From contig JAUHXI010000114.1 in assembly GCA_030426875.1 (NCBI GenBank), positions 1 to 5,197 on the forward strand: a stretch of 5,197 bases of DNA. The letters run 5' to 3'. Under the pieces are notes generated by a model. The model made no database searches and was not told where the DNA came from. It was given only the letters and a program-made list of their open reading frames with translations. Source of the stretch: a bacterium (GTDB lineage: Bacteria > Patescibacteriota > Gracilibacteria > UM-FILTER-43-11). The position numbers and the translations under genes were made by a program. Shown here in pieces: positions 4,623 to 5,197 of the stretch (positions are counted from its first letter, which is position 1; every line of letters starts with the position of its first letter).

Positions 4623-5197
4623 ACTGAAACATTGGACTTATTTCTAAGCATTTGCAATAGTGAAGGTTTCCTATAGTCTCTAGAAAGAAGGTCTATTCCA
4701 CTTCTTTCTAGTCTTTTTTTCATTTTAGCCTGCCATCTTTCGCGATATCTCCTTAGTCTTCTTGTATTTAAACCTGATTCTTCTGCTAAATCTTTTATTT
4801 CCACCCCCTCAAAAATGTGATCCTCAACCACAATTCGAAGAATTTCATCATTTTCAATTTCCCCCCTAACTTCTTCGCTTCTAAGTTGGGAATAAAACCA
4901 GTCTAAAGCTGTCTGAATATCCATCATTTTATCTAAATCACTTAGAGTAGAGTCATCTTCTAAATGTGCTTCACTCACCACATCCATAGAACAGAAAACT
5001 TTACTCCTTTTATCTCTCATCTCCATTAGATGACTTACCTTTCTTCGCATCGAAATTCCTGCATAGGTTAATACTTTACAATCCTTATCTGGATCAAACC
5101 CATTTCTAACTTTTTCTATCAACACCATCGCAGCCTCTTGAACAAGATCATCTAGATCTAGACCTAGCTCCGCAACCTCTGCCCGCCTACCCCTTAA
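4619..5197 (-). CDS. RNA polymerase sigma-70 family factor, 5'-truncated by window edge
   Basis: Sigma factors bind core RNA polymerase and select promoters. The frame is open to the window edge (192 residues visible), so the ATG complementary to 5126-5128 is internal: the 23 residues before it belong to the domain. Residues 14-54 read as sigma region 2: DLDDLVQEAAMVLIEKV, NGFDPDKDCK, then LTYAGISMRRKV, corresponding to the DLIQE...FDP...KFxTYA..WIRQ pattern of RpoD-type proteins. A charged linker (about 57-95, Asp/Ser-rich) follows. Residues 105-165 resemble region 4, with a helix-turn-helix at about 134-153 (IKDLAEESGLNTRRLRRYRE) that would contact a -35 element. No region 3 is evident, so an ECF-like or other small alternative sigma is likelier than the housekeeping factor. 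Region 4 is divergent; a sigma-like regulator of a mobile element is the alternative. The gene converges on gatA with a 4-nt stop overlap, and its last 100 bp contain the gatA terminator. Confidence 0.68.
   Translation of the reverse strand, partial: LRGRRAEVAELGLDLDDLVQEAAMVLIEKVRNGFDPDKDCKVLTYAGISMRRKVSHLMEMRDKRSKVFCSMDVVSEAHLEDDSTLSDLDKMMDIQTALDWFYSQLRSEEVRGEIENDEILRIVVEDHIFEGVEIKDLAEESGLNTRRLRRYRERWQAKMKKRLERSGIDLLSRDYRKPSLLQMLRNKSNVSV
4680..4720 (+). terminator. Intrinsic terminator of gatCA, inside the opposing gene
   Basis: ctagaaagaag (4680-4690) and cttctttctag (4701-4711) form a perfect 11-bp stem with a 10-nt loop. It is followed on the plus strand by tc and seven T (4714-4720). 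The hairpin lies about 58 nt after the gatA stop. On the minus strand no T-run follows, so it should act only on gatA transcripts. The stem is AT-rich (only 4 G-C pairs), which weakens it somewhat. It sits within codons of the sigma-like gene, roughly residues 160-172. Confidence 0.75.

Overview
The window is a stretch of bacterial chromosome with six protein genes and no RNA genes, CRISPR array or insertion sequence. The first and last genes run off its edges. The host is probably a candidate-phylum (Patescibacteria/CPR-like) bacterium, possibly near Peregrinibacteria. This placement is an impression from GatC wording (an ITGIDN segment near residues 64-69), small orphan proteins and absent Shine-Dalgarno sites; it was not tested by a search. 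The standard bacterial code fits: UGA ends gatC and the small membrane-protein gene.

Layout. Bases 1-1611: the 3' part of guaB (IMP dehydrogenase) followed 6 nt later by a small FMN-binding split-barrel (pyridoxamine-phosphate-oxidase-like) gene, probably one transcript. Bases 1612-1805: AT-rich spacer with no convincing signal. Bases 1806-2228: a small unrecognised gene at about 29% G+C, against about 50% in sampled guaB sequence, a candidate acquired gene. Bases 2233-2288: a hairpin with an A-run on its left and a T-run on its right, read as a terminator shared with the convergent gene at 2335-2649 (minus strand), which encodes a three-helix membrane protein. Bases 2650-2784: divergent spacer with a degenerate 7-bp tandem repeat and a candidate gatC promoter. 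Bases 2785-4622: gatC and gatA, two of the three subunits of the Asp/Glu-tRNA amidotransferase, separated by 77 nt filled largely by more of the same heptad repeat arranged as an inverted pair. Bases 4619-5197 (minus strand): the 3' part of a sigma-70-family factor gene whose stop codon overlaps the gatA stop.

How the genes work together. guaB feeds guanine nucleotide synthesis. GatCA, with a GatB encoded elsewhere, makes Gln-tRNA and/or Asn-tRNA by transamidation. The sigma-like protein would redirect RNA polymerase. No single pathway links them. The most unusual points are the heptanucleotide repeats around gatC, the gatA terminator nested inside the opposing sigma-factor coding sequence, the AT-rich orphan gene, and the lack of a Shine-Dalgarno sequence before any visible start.
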